The notes beneath the pieces were generated by a model. It was not told the DNA's origin, searched no databases, and saw only the letters and a list, made by a program, of their open reading frames with translations. Both the position numbers and the translations under genes were made by a program. From a virus, in IMG/VR virus record IMGVR_UViG_3300042868_011386, positions 1 to 64,000 of that record: a stretch of 64,000 nt of DNA, one strand, 5' to 3'. Positions 21,547-29,099 of this stretch are shown one piece after another. Each line of letters opens with the position of its first letter. The stretch's first letter is position 1.

Positions 21547-22659
21547 ATGAAATTACCTACACTATACAGTCGTACATCGACTGGGAGCATTCAAGAATGG
21601 ACGATTGAAATCGAAGATGGACGGTGTCGTACCCATCATGGCAAGGTCGGAGGCAAGATTGTGACCACGCTGTGGACCACATGTGAAGCCACAAATGTCG
21701 GTCGAGCAAATGAGCGCGACATTTCAGCTCAAGCACTTTTCGAGGCACAAGCACTCTGGAAAAAGAAAAAGGAAAGTGGTTGTTTTGAGTCAATTGCTGA
21801 CATTGATCGCAGTCTCTATATTGAGCCAATGCTTGCTAAAAAATGGGAAGATCGCAAAAGTCGTGTCGTCTATCCAGTCTATAGTCAACCAAAGCTTGAT
21901 GGCTTACGAGCAGTCATCACAGCAAAGGGGGCAACAACACGAAATGGCAAGGCCTGGGTCACAATTCCTCATATTTTGCAGGAGTTGGCTCCTCTTTTTA
22001 AGGCACATCCAGATCTTGTGCTTGATGGCGAGCTCTATACTCACAAATATAAGGATGACTTTAATAGTATTTGTAGTCTTGTGAAAAAAACCAAACCATC
22101 CGCTGCAGACCTACAGGAGTGTGCCAATAAGATCCAATTTTGGTGGTATGATACTGTTGACCCAAGTAAAAAGTTTTCGGCACGTTCCTCTCAGGCTACT
22201 TACTATGCAAACGCATTCAAGTTAAATCCAAACATTATTGTGGATGTACCTACCACTATGGTGTGTGACGAGATTTCCCTTGATGCGACATATGAAAATT
22301 ATTTGCAAGATGGCTATGAAGGTCAGATGGTACGAGTTGACGCGCCATACGAGTGTAAGCGCAGTGACTCGCTGCTCAAGCGCAAAGAGTTTCAGGATGG
22401 CGAATATCTCATTGTTGAAATTTGCGAAGGCAATGGCAACAAGAGCGGCATGGCTGGTTATGCGGTCTTGCAAAGACCAGATGGAAAAACCTTTCGAAGC
22501 AACATTAAAGGCACACACTCATTTTTGAAAGAGCTCTTAAAGGATGCTGAGTCTCTTCGTGGAACATATGCTACATGCACCTATTTCAATCTTACCCCAG
22601 ACGGCATTCCACGCTTTCCATACGTCACCAGACTGAGACCGGGGCCTGGAATTGACTGA
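21547..22659 (+). CDS. ATP-dependent DNA ligase with WGR-like N-terminus
   Basis: The 370-aa protein has a nucleotidyltransferase core with motif I PKLDGLRA (Lys about 117, the adenylated residue), motif III LDGELYTH, motif IV DGYEGQMVR and motif V LLKRKEF, followed by an OB-fold. Residues 1-80 resemble a WGR-type module (YSRTSTGSIQEWTIEIEDGRCRT...GKVGGK) sometimes fused to small ligases. It seals nicked DNA; the T4 gp30 role is likely. Last gene before a terminator and promoter copy 5. Confidence 0.9.
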   Translation: MKLPTLYSRTSTGSIQEWTIEIEDGRCRTHHGKVGGKIVTTLWTTCEATNVGRANERDISAQALFEAQALWKKKKESGCFESIADIDRSLYIEPMLAKKWEDRKSRVVYPVYSQPKLDGLRAVITAKGATTRNGKAWVTIPHILQELAPLFKAHPDLVLDGELYTHKYKDDFNSICSLVKKTKPSAADLQECANKIQFWWYDTVDPSKKFSARSSQATYYANAFKLNPNIIVDVPTTMVCDEISLDATYENYLQDGYEGQMVRVDAPYECKRSDSLLKRKEFQDGEYLIVEICEGNGNKSGMAGYAVLQRPDGKTFRSNIKGTHSFLKELLKDAESLRGTYATCTYFNLTPDGIPRFPYVTRLRPGPGID

Positions 22660-22681
22660 AATTTGACCCTGGAGGTTGAAA

Positions 22682-22704
22682 AAAAGTGAAGTTTTTTCAC
22701 TTTT
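22682..22704 (+). terminator. Terminator hairpin
   Basis: Stem AAAAGTGAA/TTCACTTTT with a short T-rich loop between the ligase gene and promoter copy 5. The right arm TTTTTTCACTTTT also appears after the terminators at 11006 and 14000. Confidence 0.6.
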
Positions 22705-22717
22705 ATGAAAAAAGTTG

Positions 22718-22764
22718 TGTACTTTTTGCGGGTTTTAGTGTATAATAATCCTGTAAGCAACAAT
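22718..22764 (+). promoter_or_regulatory. Repeated early promoter-leader, copy 5
   Basis: TGTACT, 17-bp spacer, TATAAT (22741-22746), leader GTAAGCAACAAT. Here the ATGTAA found in other copies is CTGTAA. Confidence 0.85.
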
Positions 22765-23094
22765 ATGACCACCACTGATATTACCTCTGCCGTAGCCACA
22801 GTTTCACTCTATCGTAGCCTCAATAACCGATTTGTCGATGATGCTGACGATCGCCAACGACACATCACATTTCGCTGCATGCGAGCCGATGACATGCTGG
22901 AATGGCTGTTCGAAGCGACCAATGCCCCAGAAAGTTTTCTTGACGCTGAGCAGATGTTTGTGCGTCAGACATTTGCTGATGCAAAACTGTATGCGCTCTC
23001 TCGCGGAGACGTAGTTGGCATCAATGGCACCCTCTATAAGTGCAAGATGGTTGGATGGGAAAAGGTTGAAACTGTAAATGATGTCATCGAATAA
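22765..23094 (+). CDS. Hypothetical protein in promoter cassette
   Basis: A 109-aa protein (MTTTDITSAVATVSLYRSL). It shares only MTTT with the copy-4 cassette gene. A C-terminal beta segment (RGDVVGINGTLYKCKMVGW) resembles a small barrel. Unknown function. Confidence 0.65.
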   Translation: MTTTDITSAVATVSLYRSLNNRFVDDADDRQRHITFRCMRADDMLEWLFEATNAPESFLDAEQMFVRQTFADAKLYALSRGDVVGINGTLYKCKMVGWEKVETVNDVIE

Positions 23095-23100
23095 ATGAAT

Positions 23101-23268
23101 ATGAAACAAAAAACTTGGGTTTGTGCTGGGCAATGGGGTTGGATTTCAACCGACGAGGTGGAATTTTCTGACATCGAAGAAGGACCATTCGGAGATATAA
23201 TGAGTTTTGAATTTTGTGGAGAATCTTTCAAATCTCAGATCGCAGTTGGATCAAAACCGGGAGCATAA
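23101..23268 (+). CDS. Small hypothetical protein
   Basis: A 55-aa acidic protein starting MKQKTWVCAGQWGWISTDEV, directly after the previous gene and one base before the next. Unknown. Confidence 0.5.
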   Translation: MKQKTWVCAGQWGWISTDEVEFSDIEEGPFGDIMSFEFCGESFKSQIAVGSKPGA

Positions 23269-23269
23269 C

Positions 23270-23587
23270 ATGAATAGACTAGATTCCATACGTGAAGTAC
23301 TTGACATCAGATTTGCTGATTTACAACAAGAGATTGACTCTCTCAAAGAAGAAAACTATAGGCTACACAATGGCTTTCAAGGAGCATGCTATGCCTGCGA
23401 GCCAGTAGGAGAACTCAATCAAAAGCTCGTTGAAAGAGGACATGCACTCTATCGAGCACTTGCATACTTTACGGATAGTTTCTCTTCCTTTATGGATGAA
23501 GACGGCTTTTCACAGGAGAAGAAAGCAGTAGAAGATTGGAAGGAACTCTTTGATAATAATGTACCTGAACAGAACTATGAAGATTAG
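23270..23587 (+). CDS. Coiled-coil hypothetical protein
   Basis: A 105-aa protein (MNRLDSIREVLDIRFADLQQEIDSLKEENYRL) with an N-terminal coiled coil and an acidic C-terminus. It stops with TAG and overlaps the next gene by 11 bases. The start at 23270 is chosen because the previous small gene ends there. Confidence 0.6.
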   Translation: MNRLDSIREVLDIRFADLQQEIDSLKEENYRLHNGFQGACYACEPVGELNQKLVERGHALYRALAYFTDSFSSFMDEDGFSQEKKAVEDWKELFDNNVPEQNYED

Positions 23588-23963
23588 AATTGACAACATT
23601 GGCGCACAGCCTCCGACTTATATTGGCAAGTCTCCAGAAGATGTAGACAAAAGAGTTGTTATTGTTAAGTTCTTTCCTAATCCTAAGTATGGTAAATTGC
23701 AGGAATATATTGATGATGGTTGGAATGATATTGGAGATCGCATCATAAAAGATATGTGTAGCATTCACAAAAACTGCTTTGAAGGCAAAGAGAATAATAT
23801 AGTGATTGCTGATCTTATCTATAGCACTAAAGAAGAAGACACATTCTTAGAGACTGTAGGTGAGCGAGTATTAGATCTATCACTAGAAGATCGTGAAACT
23901 TTCTTTGAGGTTTATGCTCTTGCTGCAAAGAAACTAGCTAAACAACATAAAACAGATGAGTGA
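23577..23963 (+). CDS. Hypothetical protein
   Basis: A 128-aa protein starting MKIRIDNIGAQPPTYIGKS, acidic, alpha/beta (VVIVKFFPNPKYGKLQEYIDDG). No family recognised. It overlaps genes on both sides, indicating a compact early operon. Confidence 0.62.
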   Translation: MKIRIDNIGAQPPTYIGKSPEDVDKRVVIVKFFPNPKYGKLQEYIDDGWNDIGDRIIKDMCSIHKNCFEGKENNIVIADLIYSTKEEDTFLETVGERVLDLSLEDRETFFEVYALAAKKLAKQHKTDE

Positions 23964-24057
23964 TATGTGGTTGACAATTATTATTGTAGGTTCATTAGCG
24001 ATGTTTGCTGTGTGCTACATCATTTATAAAGCTAGTGATGAAGATTTTTGGTATTAA
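23956..24057 (+). CDS. Tiny membrane peptide
   Basis: A 33-aa peptide with one hydrophobic helix (LTIIIVGSLAMFAVCYIIY) and an acidic tail (ASDEDFWY). It overlaps the previous gene by eight bases. Unknown. Confidence 0.5.
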   Translation: MSDMWLTIIIVGSLAMFAVCYIIYKASDEDFWY

Positions 24058-24079
24058 GGAACTCTAATATAATAAACGT

Positions 24080-24559
24080 ATGGGACTTGACATGTATATA
24101 TTTAAAGTTAAGAAGACTGCTCACTCTATTAAAGAACTGAGCGATCTTGATCGCAATCCGGAACCTGGACAGCCAGAAGTTGCGGAGTTTGAACCATTGC
24201 AGCGCCCGTATGAAGATACGTGTCCTGATTATTACACAATCTTCCAAGAGGTTGCATACTGGCGTAAGTTTAATGCACTGCATCAGTGGTTTGTTACAAC
24301 TGTTCAGGCAGGTATTGATAAATGCGATCTTTATGAACTAGATAAAGATATTCTTTTTGAACTGTTAGAGATTCTTGAGGATGTTTACCATCTTAAGAAT
24401 CCTAGTAAGCTTCCTCCCACGCAAGGATTCTTTTGGGGGTCGACTGAAGTAGACGACTACTATTGGGATAAAGTAGAGAGCAGTATTCAAACAATTTCGG
24501 GTTTGATTGACTATACAGATTGGGATAACGAACGCCTCTTCTATCAATCTTCTTGGTAA
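24080..24559 (+). CDS. Widely conserved phage protein, unknown
   Basis: A 159-aa protein with MGLDMYIFK at the start and EVAYWRKFNALHQWFV in the middle, a signature of a widespread phage/bacterial family without known function (family memory). A TATAAT at 24068-24073 is close to the start codon; its -35 region is weak. Confidence 0.72.
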   Translation: MGLDMYIFKVKKTAHSIKELSDLDRNPEPGQPEVAEFEPLQRPYEDTCPDYYTIFQEVAYWRKFNALHQWFVTTVQAGIDKCDLYELDKDILFELLEILEDVYHLKNPSKLPPTQGFFWGSTEVDDYYWDKVESSIQTISGLIDYTDWDNERLFYQSSW

Positions 24560-24564
24560 AATTT

Positions 24565-25233
24565 ATGATAAATAAAGTAGAACTAATTGGGCATTATGGG
24601 TGTGATGAAACTATCTCTTGTAGTGCATGGACAAGCACATCACGAGAATTAACTGATGAAAAGAAATCGCGCATTCCTGGACTCATCAACATGTTGTGGT
24701 CTAATGGTCACGAAACACCGTTTGAAAAAGGCAGCGTGCATTTTCTTGTTGATACTGACATTGCCTCTCATATTCATCTGCTCAAGCATCGTATTGCTAG
24801 CATTAATGCTGAATCAGCACGATACAAAGAACTAAAGGAAGACAAGTATTATCTGCCTGAAGATTGGCGAGATATCAAAGCAAATACAACAAAGGTATTC
24901 TTTCGAAACCTTGATGAAGGTGCTGATTGGGTTAAAATCTTAGAGCAATACACAAAACTTGGTAATATACTCTATCATGATTGTCTTGCCGACCTTACAC
25001 CAGTTCTTGGTCGTAAACGAGCGAAGGAAAGTGCTCGATTCTTTAAGACATACAACAGTCAAATTCAGGCTGATGTTCAATTTAATATGCGTAGCTTTGC
25101 AAACTTTTTGAAGTTGAGAAACTCTGAGCATGCACAGCTAGAGATACGTGAGATCTCAGCAGAGATGCTCCGACTTGTATCAGAAATTGAAGGAGAGCCA
25201 TTTAAACATACATTAGCAGCATGGAATATCTAA
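24565..25233 (+). CDS. thyX: Flavin-dependent thymidylate synthase ThyX
   Basis: This 223-aa protein contains the ThyX signature KHRIASINAESARY near residues 74-87 (canonical RHR-x7-S with the first Arg changed to Lys) and a C-terminal MRSFANFLKLRNSEHAQLEIREI helix pair. It methylates dUMP to dTMP using FAD, NADPH and methylene-tetrahydrofolate. ATG 24565 is preferred over the TTG 12 bases upstream. Marine T4-like phages often carry thyX for nucleotide supply. The next small gene starts inside its last codons. Confidence 0.93.
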   Translation: MINKVELIGHYGCDETISCSAWTSTSRELTDEKKSRIPGLINMLWSNGHETPFEKGSVHFLVDTDIASHIHLLKHRIASINAESARYKELKEDKYYLPEDWRDIKANTTKVFFRNLDEGADWVKILEQYTKLGNILYHDCLADLTPVLGRKRAKESARFFKTYNSQIQADVQFNMRSFANFLKLRNSEHAQLEIREISAEMLRLVSEIEGEPFKHTLAAWNI

Positions 25234-25394
25234 AATATGAACACATTGACACTACAACAGCAAACTTGCTTTGGCTTATAACTTGTCAAAGCGAATCAAA
25301 GGGTGACAGTTTGAGAGCGTCTTATGAAAGCGCTCTCTGCAAAATTTGCGAACTTAAAATGCAAGCTGATAGTTATCGCTGCAAAACTTATTAA
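25221..25394 (+). CDS. Small hypothetical protein
   Basis: A 57-aa protein (MEYLKYEHIDTTTANLLWLI) starting within the end of thyX in another frame. Three Cys and a helical pattern. Unknown; supported mainly by the lack of other use of this stretch. Confidence 0.45.
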   Translation: MEYLKYEHIDTTTANLLWLITCQSESKGDSLRASYESALCKICELKMQADSYRCKTY

Positions 25395-25403
25395 AGTTTC
25401 TTA

Positions 25404-25432
25404 TTTACTTTTAATCTAAAATGGTGTATAAT
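25404..25432 (+). promoter_or_regulatory. sigma70-like promoter
   Basis: TTTACT (25404-25409), 17-bp spacer, TATAAT (25427-25432), six bases before ATG 25439. Confidence 0.85.
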
Positions 25433-25438
25433 AGTCTT

Positions 25439-25705
25439 ATGACAAACAATAAGTTTGATAAAGAAAAAATACTGGAGCAACTTCAAAATGGAGTCGTACT
25501 CGTCACTTTTACCAAAGCTGATGGCACAGTTCGTAGTATGAAGTGTACGCTTCAACCTAGTCTGCTTCCTCCGCATACAATCAAAGAAAAGACGTGTGCG
25601 AGCGGAGAAAACTGTGACTGCATCAAGGCATATGACCTTGAAGTGAATGGGTGGAGAGCCTTTAAAATTTCTAGAATAATTTCAATTTTTGACACAAATG
25701 AGTAA
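25439..25705 (+). CDS. DUF2693-like small protein
   Basis: An 88-aa protein with VLVTFTKADGTVRSMKCTL at residues 20-38 and a C-terminal VNGWRAFKISRI, the pattern of a small SH3-like family found beside marine T4-like phage genes (DUF2693 from memory). May bind nucleic acid; unproven. It overlaps the next gene by eight bases. Confidence 0.65.
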   Translation: MTNNKFDKEKILEQLQNGVVLVTFTKADGTVRSMKCTLQPSLLPPHTIKEKTCASGENCDCIKAYDLEVNGWRAFKISRIISIFDTNE

Positions 25706-26915
25706 TGCATTTAAAGCTGGACGCGTAATTGCGCCTGACGCAAAATGGACAGGTGACGAACCAGACTGGAATGGTTGGGAAACTTGGCCAACTGAAAAGT
25801 TTTATAAGACACGGGCACGTGCTTTAGGGTTTTATAATTACTACTTGGATACTGCCGCGATGAAGCCACTCGTGCTTGATTGGATGAAGATCAACGGGTA
25901 TAACAAGGATGATGTCTCTGCAATCAAAGAGGCAAACCCCAACGTTTTACCAAGCACTGTTGGTAAACTTGTGCGATGCTTGACGCGCGGAATGCCAAGT
26001 ATACACCCACAAGCAACAGAATATTTTGCAACACTTCCTTTTCATGATGAGCCGCCAGTTCCAAAGGATGATGCGTCAGTTGTGCATCATGAGTTAAAAC
26101 GAGCAATTACGCTTTTACGAGCAAACTCATCGTCAGATAATAATGATGACACAAAGGTTAAAGTTGCAACTCCAAGTCCACTTGATCGTATACGCGAGAG
26201 AGTGCACAAAGAGATTGTTGTGCAACTTGAGGATTGCACCGATCAATGGGCAACCACTCGTTCTGGAAATGCTTCTTTTAATATGTCTGCCGCTTTACGA
26301 GACTCTAAGATTCCAGCACAAGGCTGTAAGACTATACTCGATTGGTTAGAAAAAAACTATGAAGAATATAATGGAGCTCTTCAACGTCTCGATGAACAGC
26401 TTGTTGAAGGTTATTCACACTTACCAAAGGCAGAACTTCGTAAGATTGTAAAGTCGCTTGAAAGCATGATTGGTGACGTTCGTAACCATGCAAAAATTAA
26501 AAATTCTACTCGCAAGCCTCGTAAGAAAAAGGTTAAGGATGCTAGCAAACAGGTTTCAAAATTAAAGTATCAACAACATTCATCAGACTGGAGCCTAGAC
26601 TCTGTTTCTCCGACTCGCATTCCAACTTCTCAGAGACTCTATCTCTTTAATACAAAAACGCGGGCGCTGAGTGTCTATGTTGCATCTGGGGCGGCTGGCT
26701 TTGAAGTAAAAGGAACTTCATTAAAGGGTTATGACATGTCAAGCAGCTTTATTGCAACTCTTCGTAAACCCAAAGAGACTCTAAATAACATTTTAAGTTC
26801 TACACCAAAACAACTTGACAAATTGTTTGTAAACTTAACAGTTAAGAAAAAACCAGCAAATGGCCGTATAAATGAACAAACAATAATCTTAAAAGTAGTT
26901 GAACACAAAATATAA
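25698..26915 (+). CDS. Large hypothetical protein upstream of gp33
   Basis: A 405-aa protein with no domain I can name. Visible features are an aromatic N-terminus (EPDWNGWETWPTEKFYKTRAR), a long helical middle (residues about 155-265), a basic RKPRKKKVKDASK segment near 285 and a beta-rich C-terminus. Position between an early small gene and gp33-gp59-gp32 suggests a role in replication or transcription. ATG 25698 is used instead of the TTG nine bases upstream. Confidence 0.7.
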   Translation: MSNAFKAGRVIAPDAKWTGDEPDWNGWETWPTEKFYKTRARALGFYNYYLDTAAMKPLVLDWMKINGYNKDDVSAIKEANPNVLPSTVGKLVRCLTRGMPSIHPQATEYFATLPFHDEPPVPKDDASVVHHELKRAITLLRANSSSDNNDDTKVKVATPSPLDRIRERVHKEIVVQLEDCTDQWATTRSGNASFNMSAALRDSKIPAQGCKTILDWLEKNYEEYNGALQRLDEQLVEGYSHLPKAELRKIVKSLESMIGDVRNHAKIKNSTRKPRKKKVKDASKQVSKLKYQQHSSDWSLDSVSPTRIPTSQRLYLFNTKTRALSVYVASGAAGFEVKGTSLKGYDMSSSFIATLRKPKETLNNILSSTPKQLDKLFVNLTVKKKPANGRINEQTIILKVVEHKI

Positions 26916-26916
26916 T

Positions 26917-27153
26917 ATGTCTGAAGAATTACCAATAAAAATTTTAACAAAACAGGAGTTTGCTCTTGAAATTGAGCGCCGGGTTCGTCTCAAATCTATA
27001 GGATATCTTGAAGCAATCATTGACTATTGCGATGACCATACAATAGATCCTGACGACATTTCAAAACTTGTTGTCGGCAGTCTAAAAGAAAAACTTGAAG
27101 CTGAGGCACAGCGCAATAACTTATTGCCTAGGAGCGCATCACTATTTGCATGA
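26917..27153 (+). CDS. 33: Late transcription co-activator gp33
   Basis: A 78-aa acidic helical protein containing KQEFALEIERRVRLKSIGYLEAIIDYCDDHTIDPD, consistent with the T4 gp33 family. In T4 gp33 links the host RNA polymerase beta flap to the gp45 sliding clamp for late transcription. Identity is supported by gene order (gp33 directly before gp59 and gp32) and by the TATAAATA promoters in this window. Its stop overlaps the gp59 start. Confidence 0.75.
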   Translation: MSEELPIKILTKQEFALEIERRVRLKSIGYLEAIIDYCDDHTIDPDDISKLVVGSLKEKLEAEAQRNNLLPRSASLFA

Positions 27154-27767
27154 CAGTTCAAGACGTACGAGTCTCTGGTTTTGAGACGTGGTCAATTTAT
27201 ATGGCCATGAAATTGCATTTTAGTGAAGGCAACTATGATGCATTTAAATTTAACTTTAAGGGACCACGTTTAAAGGAGAGTACATTTCAGTCTCGGCGGG
27301 ATCGTTATTTTTTTGAAAAATTGGCTCGTCGTTATGTTAAAAAGAAAACAGTAATTGAATATTTTTTAGCCAATCTACTTGCTGGAAATGAATGGATTGG
27401 AAATATGTCTGAAGAGGCCTATACACTTTGGACTTCTAAAATACAGCGATTACAATATAGCTTTAAAGAAGAGCTCATTGCATGCAAGTCGATTACTGAC
27501 AACTTTGATGAACTGTTGCAACCGCGCGGCTCGCAAATACCACTCTATGATTTTGCGGCGAGTGGTCGAGTCTCTGTAGAGACGCTATGCATACTTGATG
27601 TCTTATGCAACTATTCATGTCGTATCGTTGCAGGAGTGTCTGACCCAATGGGGCTTTACGCCGCCATGACTCTAAAGATAAATAACTACAAGCCATTTAT
27701 TCGCAACTTACCGTTGCAACAAAAAGCTTTTCAAGAAATTGTAATAAAAACATTTACAAAGCCTTGA
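27150..27767 (+). CDS. 59: Helicase loader gp59
   Basis: A 205-aa protein whose N-terminus (GFETWSIYMAMKLHFSEGNYDAFKFNFKG followed by RRDRYFFEKLARRY) matches T4 gp59, which loads the gp41 helicase on gp32-covered DNA. T4 gp59 is 217 aa. It overlaps gp33 by four bases and lies before gp32 as in T4-like genomes. Confidence 0.85.
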   Translation: MTVQDVRVSGFETWSIYMAMKLHFSEGNYDAFKFNFKGPRLKESTFQSRRDRYFFEKLARRYVKKKTVIEYFLANLLAGNEWIGNMSEEAYTLWTSKIQRLQYSFKEELIACKSITDNFDELLQPRGSQIPLYDFAASGRVSVETLCILDVLCNYSCRIVAGVSDPMGLYAAMTLKINNYKPFIRNLPLQQKAFQEIVIKTFTKP

Positions 27768-27780
27768 AATATGTTATAAT
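27753..27780 (+). promoter_or_regulatory. sigma70-like promoter for gp32
   Basis: TTTACA (27753-27758), 16-bp spacer, TATAAT (27775-27780). A leader of about 50 bases precedes the gp32 start, longer than for most genes here, leaving room for autoregulation as in T4. Confidence 0.85.
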
Positions 27781-27837
27781 AGCCAAGTGGTTATATAACA
27801 TCACATAATAACAATACACTGCAATACAAATAAACAT

Positions 27838-28758
27838 ATGTCATTTGACAAACTAAAACAAAATCGGGCAGCAAGCATCAATAAACTTGTTGAAGCTGCA
27901 GAAAAATTGAGTACACCAAAAGCTTCATACGGAGACGATCGTATTTGGAGCCCAGTAGTTGATAAAGCTGGAAACGGTTATGCTGTGATTCGCTTCTTAC
28001 CAGCTCTTGAAGGTGAAGATCTGCCATGGGTTCGCTTTTGGGATCATGGTTTTAAGGGACCAACTGGTCGTTGGTACATTGAAAATTCACTTACCAGTAT
28101 CGGTCAACCTGACCCGGTAAGTGAGATCAATAGCGTGCTTTGGAACAGCGGCAATGAAAAAGACAAAGAGATTGCTCGCGAGCGTAAGCGTCGTTTGCAT
28201 TATGTCTCTAATATTCTAGTGCTTAGTGACCCAGCAAATCCAGACAACGAAGGTAAAGTTTTCTTGTACAAATATGGCAAGAAAATCTTTGACAAGATTA
28301 TGGATATTATGCAACCACAGTTTCAAGATGAGACTCCAATCAACCCATTTGATTTTTGGGCCGGTGCAAACTTCAAGTTGAAAATTCGCAACTTTGAAGG
28401 CTATCGTAACTATGATAAGTCTGAATTTGAAGGAGCTTCTGAACTTTTCAGCGGAGACGAAGCTAAGCTTGAGAAGATTTACAATTCGTTGTACTCATTA
28501 AAGGACTTTATTGACCCTGCAAACTATAAGTCGTATGCAGACCTTAAACGTAAACTTGTTGAAGTACTTGGTGCTGAAGCGCTCGCCGGTTCTTCTACTG
28601 AACCAGCAAGTGTAAATGTTGCGGCAGCAGCAGTCGGTAAGTCAGTTGAACCAGTACAAAGTTATAATAGTTCAGAATCAACATTTGCTGCGTCAAGCAC
28701 TGATGATGACGATGATGAATCGCTTAGTTACTTTGCAAAGCTTGCTCAAGGCAGCTAA
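27838..28758 (+). CDS. 32: Single-stranded DNA-binding protein gp32
   Basis: This 306-aa protein matches T4 gp32: a basic N-terminus (MSFDKLKQNRAASINKL), the OB-fold core (YAVIRFLPALEGEDLPWVRFWDHGF) and an acidic tail (TDDDDDESLSYFAKLAQ) that contacts other replication proteins. The T4 zinc ligands (His64, Cys77, Cys87, Cys90) are absent: the region reads IENSLTSIGQPDPVSEIN. It has its own promoter and a perfect terminator, so it forms a separate unit. Confidence 0.92.
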   Translation: MSFDKLKQNRAASINKLVEAAEKLSTPKASYGDDRIWSPVVDKAGNGYAVIRFLPALEGEDLPWVRFWDHGFKGPTGRWYIENSLTSIGQPDPVSEINSVLWNSGNEKDKEIARERKRRLHYVSNILVLSDPANPDNEGKVFLYKYGKKIFDKIMDIMQPQFQDETPINPFDFWAGANFKLKIRNFEGYRNYDKSEFEGASELFSGDEAKLEKIYNSLYSLKDFIDPANYKSYADLKRKLVEVLGAEALAGSSTEPASVNVAAAAVGKSVEPVQSYNSSESTFAASSTDDDDDESLSYFAKLAQGS

Positions 28759-28773
28759 TAATTAACTCTATAC

Positions 28774-28810
28774 AAAACAGGGGATAGAATGTTCTATCCC
28801 CTGTTTTCAT
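28774..28810 (+). terminator. Terminator of gp32
   Basis: Sixteen-base perfect arms AAAACAGGGGATAGAA/TTCTATCCCCTGTTTT. The A/T ends make it usable on both strands, fitting its place before a convergent gene pair. Confidence 0.93.
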
Positions 28811-28820
28811 ATATACTTCT

Positions 28821-29099
28821 ATGATATTTTTAATAAAAGTATTTACGTATGTAAATTGTATTGATTGTTTGCGCCACCTAAAAACTCTCCGCGACTATTG
28901 CGATCGTACTCCGACAATTTTAGAAATTGTTGATATTGATAAAGAAGAAAATATACCTCTTATATTTGAATACAACATAATGGGTATACCGCATACACTA
29001 TGCTATAATATACGAGGTGAAATTATGCACAGTTTTCCGGGTGTAAAAACTGCAGAAGAGTTTGATGATATTGTTTATCACCGTATCTGTAATCAATAA
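28821..29099 (+). CDS. Thioredoxin-like protein
   Basis: A 92-aa protein with a CIDC redox pair near residue 14 and GIPHT containing the cis-proline of the thioredoxin fold near residue 55. It could serve as electron donor to ribonucleotide reductase or as a general reductase. It overlaps the end of the minus-strand tape-measure gene by seven bases. Confidence 0.7.
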   Translation: MIFLIKVFTYVNCIDCLRHLKTLRDYCDRTPTILEIVDIDKEENIPLIFEYNIMGIPHTLCYNIRGEIMHSFPGVKTAEEFDDIVYHRICNQ

